Origin: Acidobacteriaceae bacterium
GTDB lineage: Bacteria > Acidobacteriota > Terriglobia > Terriglobales > Acidobacteriaceae
Assembly: GCA_003152695.1 (NCBI GenBank)
Contig: PMAT01000035.1
Location: 1 to 54,543, forward strand
Length of the DNA: 54,543 nt
Reading direction: 5' to 3'
Part shown: one piece after another, positions 52,511 through 54,543 of the stretch
Layout: each line of letters begins with the position of its first letter
Position numbering within the stretch: the stretch's first letter is position 1
Position numbers and translations under genes: made by a program
The notes under the pieces: model-generated
Told to the model about the DNA's origin: nothing
Seen by the model: the letters and a program-made list of their open reading frames with translations, nothing else
Databases searched by the model: none

Positions 52511-54001
52511 ATGGCCTTCAGCCTTTCATGGATTCCAAAACGCATTCATAAGACCTTCGCCAATTTGCGGACAGGCATTGTCCTGTTGATTCTGGTTGTA
52601 ATCGCGTCTGCCATGGGAACGTTCGTTCTGCAGCGCCCCGCCACTGACGCGGACAAACTCACCCAGGCTTACTCGCCCAACACGCTGCGCTTGCTCGATC
52701 ACTTGATGCTCACCGACGTATTCCATTCGTGGTGGTTTCTCACTCTGTTGGGATTGGTAAGTCTGAGCATCGTGTTGGTGTCGATTGATCGCTTTCCCAA
52801 TGCCTGGCGCTTCTACGCCAGGCCATATCGCAAGACGGACTGGCACTTCCGCGCAGCGCTTCCCCACAAGGTTGAGCTGCCCATCAAGAATGCCGAAGAC
52901 GGACTGAACGCTGCCGAGCGTGCACTCAAGAAGCTGGGCTGGCCGGTCGATCGCGTCGCCTACAAAAACGAACCCTCCTTATATTCCGAGCGGCATCGCG
53001 TCTCGGTGATGGCGGTGTACATCGTCCACGCCAGCCTGCTTCTGATCTTCGCCGGCGGCATTGTTGATGGGATCTTCGGGTATAGCGGTTTTCTGGCGCT
53101 GCACAAGGGTCAAGCCGACAACGTCATCGAGCTGCGCAGCGGGGGCAAGAAACAGCTTCCGTTCGCGTTGAAGTGTTACGCCGCCGGACAAGAAAACTAT
53201 GCCGACGGTTCGCCCAAGAAGTGGTGGTCGAAGCTGGCCGTGGTTCGAGATGGACAGGATGTGCAGAAAAAGGAAATTGTTGTCAACGACCCGCTCCTTT
53301 ATAGCGGCGTTCGCTTTTATCAGGCGAGTTACGGATCCAACGGCAAGGTTCAGAAGTTCAGCCTGCTTGCCACTCCGAGCAGCGGCTCTGGCGAAAAGCA
53401 GGAAATTGGCATGGCGCTGAACGACAGCGTTGCACTCGACGCCGATACCAGCGTGCGCTTCGTCGAATTCATCCCCGACTTCGCGGTGCGCGACGGGCAG
53501 GTCTACAAAAAATCAAACTACTTGGACAATCCCGCCGCCCACCTGGTCGTGACTTCGAAAAAAGCTGGCAAGGATTTTGATGTTTGGCTTCCGCAAATGG
53601 GCGACGTCACCGACAACTCCAAGGCACCCTATCAATTTCAGCCTACCGATTTAAAGATGGGCCACTTCACCGGCTTGCAAGTCTCGCACGAGCCCGGGCA
53701 GTGGGGAGTGTGGTCCGGCGTAGTGCTGATGGGCATCGGTCTGGCCTTGGTGTTTTACGTAGTACACATGCGCTTTTGGATGGTGCCGGTTTGCGATCCA
53801 AAAACCGGCAAGTACTCGCTGTGGATCGGTGGCAGCGCGAACCGCAACAAGGATGCCTTTGATCAGCGCTTCAATGACCTGGTCGCGTTGGTGGAAGAAA
53901 ATCTAAAGGCCATTCCTGCCGACATTTCGCGCGAAGCAATCGAGAGTGTCGCCGGTAACCAAAGCTGCGAACTGTCACAGCGAACCGACTTAGCGAATTG
54001 A
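52511..54001 (+). CDS. resB: cytochrome c biogenesis protein ResB (System II)
   Basis: The start at 52511 follows GGAAGGAG; the frame open from 52403 has no homology before it. The 496-residue protein shows the ResB layout: TM1 about 20-40 ('TGIVLLILVVIASAMGTFVL'), TM2 about 75-92, and TM3 about 165-187 containing H173. A large periplasmic domain with 'GVRFYQASYG' and a last TM near the C-terminus ('WSGVVLMGIGLALVFYVVHM') follow. ResB with CcsA moves haem across the membrane and joins it to CxxCH motifs. ccsA follows 36 bases later. The neighbouring genes carry 32 haem motifs, so the pairing makes sense. Confidence 0.94.
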   Translation: MAFSLSWIPKRIHKTFANLRTGIVLLILVVIASAMGTFVLQRPATDADKLTQAYSPNTLRLLDHLMLTDVFHSWWFLTLLGLVSLSIVLVSIDRFPNAWRFYARPYRKTDWHFRAALPHKVELPIKNAEDGLNAAERALKKLGWPVDRVAYKNEPSLYSERHRVSVMAVYIVHASLLLIFAGGIVDGIFGYSGFLALHKGQADNVIELRSGGKKQLPFALKCYAAGQENYADGSPKKWWSKLAVVRDGQDVQKKEIVVNDPLLYSGVRFYQASYGSNGKVQKFSLLATPSSGSGEKQEIGMALNDSVALDADTSVRFVEFIPDFAVRDGQVYKKSNYLDNPAAHLVVTSKKAGKDFDVWLPQMGDVTDNSKAPYQFQPTDLKMGHFTGLQVSHEPGQWGVWSGVVLMGIGLALVFYVVHMRFWMVPVCDPKTGKYSLWIGGSANRNKDAFDQRFNDLVALVEENLKAIPADISREAIESVAGNQSCELSQRTDLAN

Positions 54002-54037
54002 AAAATTGAACCGCACCGCCTCAATGGGAGGATGTAA

Positions 54038-54543
54038 ATGGCACACGCAACGGTAGAACAGCAGCAACCGGCAACCGGCACAACCCTCGTCGTACTGGTC
54101 GGACTCGCCGTTACCTTCTTGCTGTTCATGGCATTTCTGAACGTGGTGAAAAGCGGCAACATCGTGAATGAGAGCAACCTGCTCTTTGCCGCACTGATCT
54201 TTTACTCTGGCGCCGGAGCGCTCTATCTCGGATTTGGCGTTACCGGTACACCTTCCTACTTGAAGTTTGCATCGTTCTCCACCTCGCTCGGATTGGTCGC
54301 GAATACGGCAGCCATCGCCCACCGCTGGTATGAAAGCGGACACGCGCCATTTTCCAGCGTCTACGAAATGCTGCTCAGCTTCGTGTGGACGCTCGCGGTG
54401 CTCACGCTGGTCGCCGAGAAAAAATATGGCGTCAAAGTAATTGGCACCGTCACCATGCCGGTCGCAATCGTCGGCGTAGTGTTGATGCAGTTGCTGCGTA
54501 CTGACGTGCATCCCCTGGTTCCCGCGCTGCAATCGACCTGGCT
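54038..54543 (+). CDS. ccsA: cytochrome c biogenesis protein CcsA/ResC, cut by the window end
   Basis: Translation from the ATG at 54038 (GGGAGG upstream) stays open to the last base, giving 168 residues. It has three or four membrane spans ('TLVVLVGLAVTFLLFMAFL' first). The CcsA-like stretch 'HRWYESGHAPFSSVYEMLLS' is followed by 'DVHPLVPALQSTW' at the break. The conserved haem-handling WWD loop would lie beyond the window. It forms the System II synthetase with ResB just upstream. Confidence 0.92.
   Translation, partial: MAHATVEQQQPATGTTLVVLVGLAVTFLLFMAFLNVVKSGNIVNESNLLFAALIFYSGAGALYLGFGVTGTPSYLKFASFSTSLGLVANTAAIAHRWYESGHAPFSSVYEMLLSFVWTLAVLTLVAEKKYGVKVIGTVTMPVAIVGVVLMQLLRTDVHPLVPALQSTW

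Noticed and set aside
53990-54532. 180-codon minus-strand frame at the right edge
   Set aside because: The plus strand here encodes ccsA, with a proper ribosome site and a CcsA-like stretch. The minus frame is its shadow.

Overview
The window (54.5 kb, GC-rich) looks like a chromosomal segment of an acidobacterium (Acidobacteriota, Terriglobia/'Koribacter'-like). I infer this from the combination of genes, not from a marker tree. The combination includes a TPR-bearing Ser/Thr kinase, a TIGR03118-type secreted propeller, several NHL-repeat proteins, a fused transaldolase-phosphoglucose isomerase, multihaem cytochromes with System II cytochrome c maturation, and hairpin repeats ending in GGGGCACCC. 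Only one end gene (ccsA, right) is clearly cut by the window. The left-most gene seems to lack its N-terminal half.

Layout. 1-2.3 kb: accessory DNA with an HNH-like fragment, a hicB antitoxin whose hicA toxin is broken, an intact vapBC pair and palindromic repeats. 2.3-7.2 kb (minus): an OmpR-type regulator, a membrane histidine kinase, a coiled-coil porin and a cupredoxin-like protein, in transcription order. 7.4-9.8 kb: a TIGR03118 protein, a tiny membrane protein, ribosomal protein S20 (rpsT) and a DinB-like protein. 9.8-22.9 kb: a regulator made of a catalytically dead RpiB domain joined to an AraC DNA-binding domain, divergent from a tight seven-gene operon. That operon carries GH15 glucoamylase, transketolase, RpiB, Tal-Pgi, 6-phosphogluconate dehydrogenase, glucose-6-phosphate dehydrogenase and a HAD phosphatase. 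Together these take an alpha-glucan into the complete pentose phosphate cycle, except that no 6-phosphogluconolactonase is seen. 23-27.3 kb: an SDR oxidoreductase, an acyl-CoA synthetase-like ligase and two secreted unknowns. 27.3-37.1 kb: the dTDP-rhamnose operon rmlCDAB, a GT2 glycosyltransferase, a rhodanese/TlpA pair and large polytopic membrane proteins of glycosyltransferase type.

37.2-54.5 kb is an electron-transfer region and the most interesting part. One minus-strand operon encodes a secreted tetrahaem cytochrome, a PpiC/SurA-like foldase, a large outer-membrane beta-barrel, an NHL propeller and a 12-haem cytochrome. Just after the tetrahaem gene lies a strong hairpin, and upstream of it sits a perfect Crp/Fnr-type palindrome. 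A second operon encodes a 16-haem cytochrome and another NHL protein. Divergent from it are resB and ccsA, the haem-attachment machinery. A Ser/Thr kinase and a third NHL protein follow on the other side. I propose that this is a porin-cytochrome or extracellular cytochrome-filament locus. The haem motifs, gene order and signals are seen directly; the filament idea is inference.
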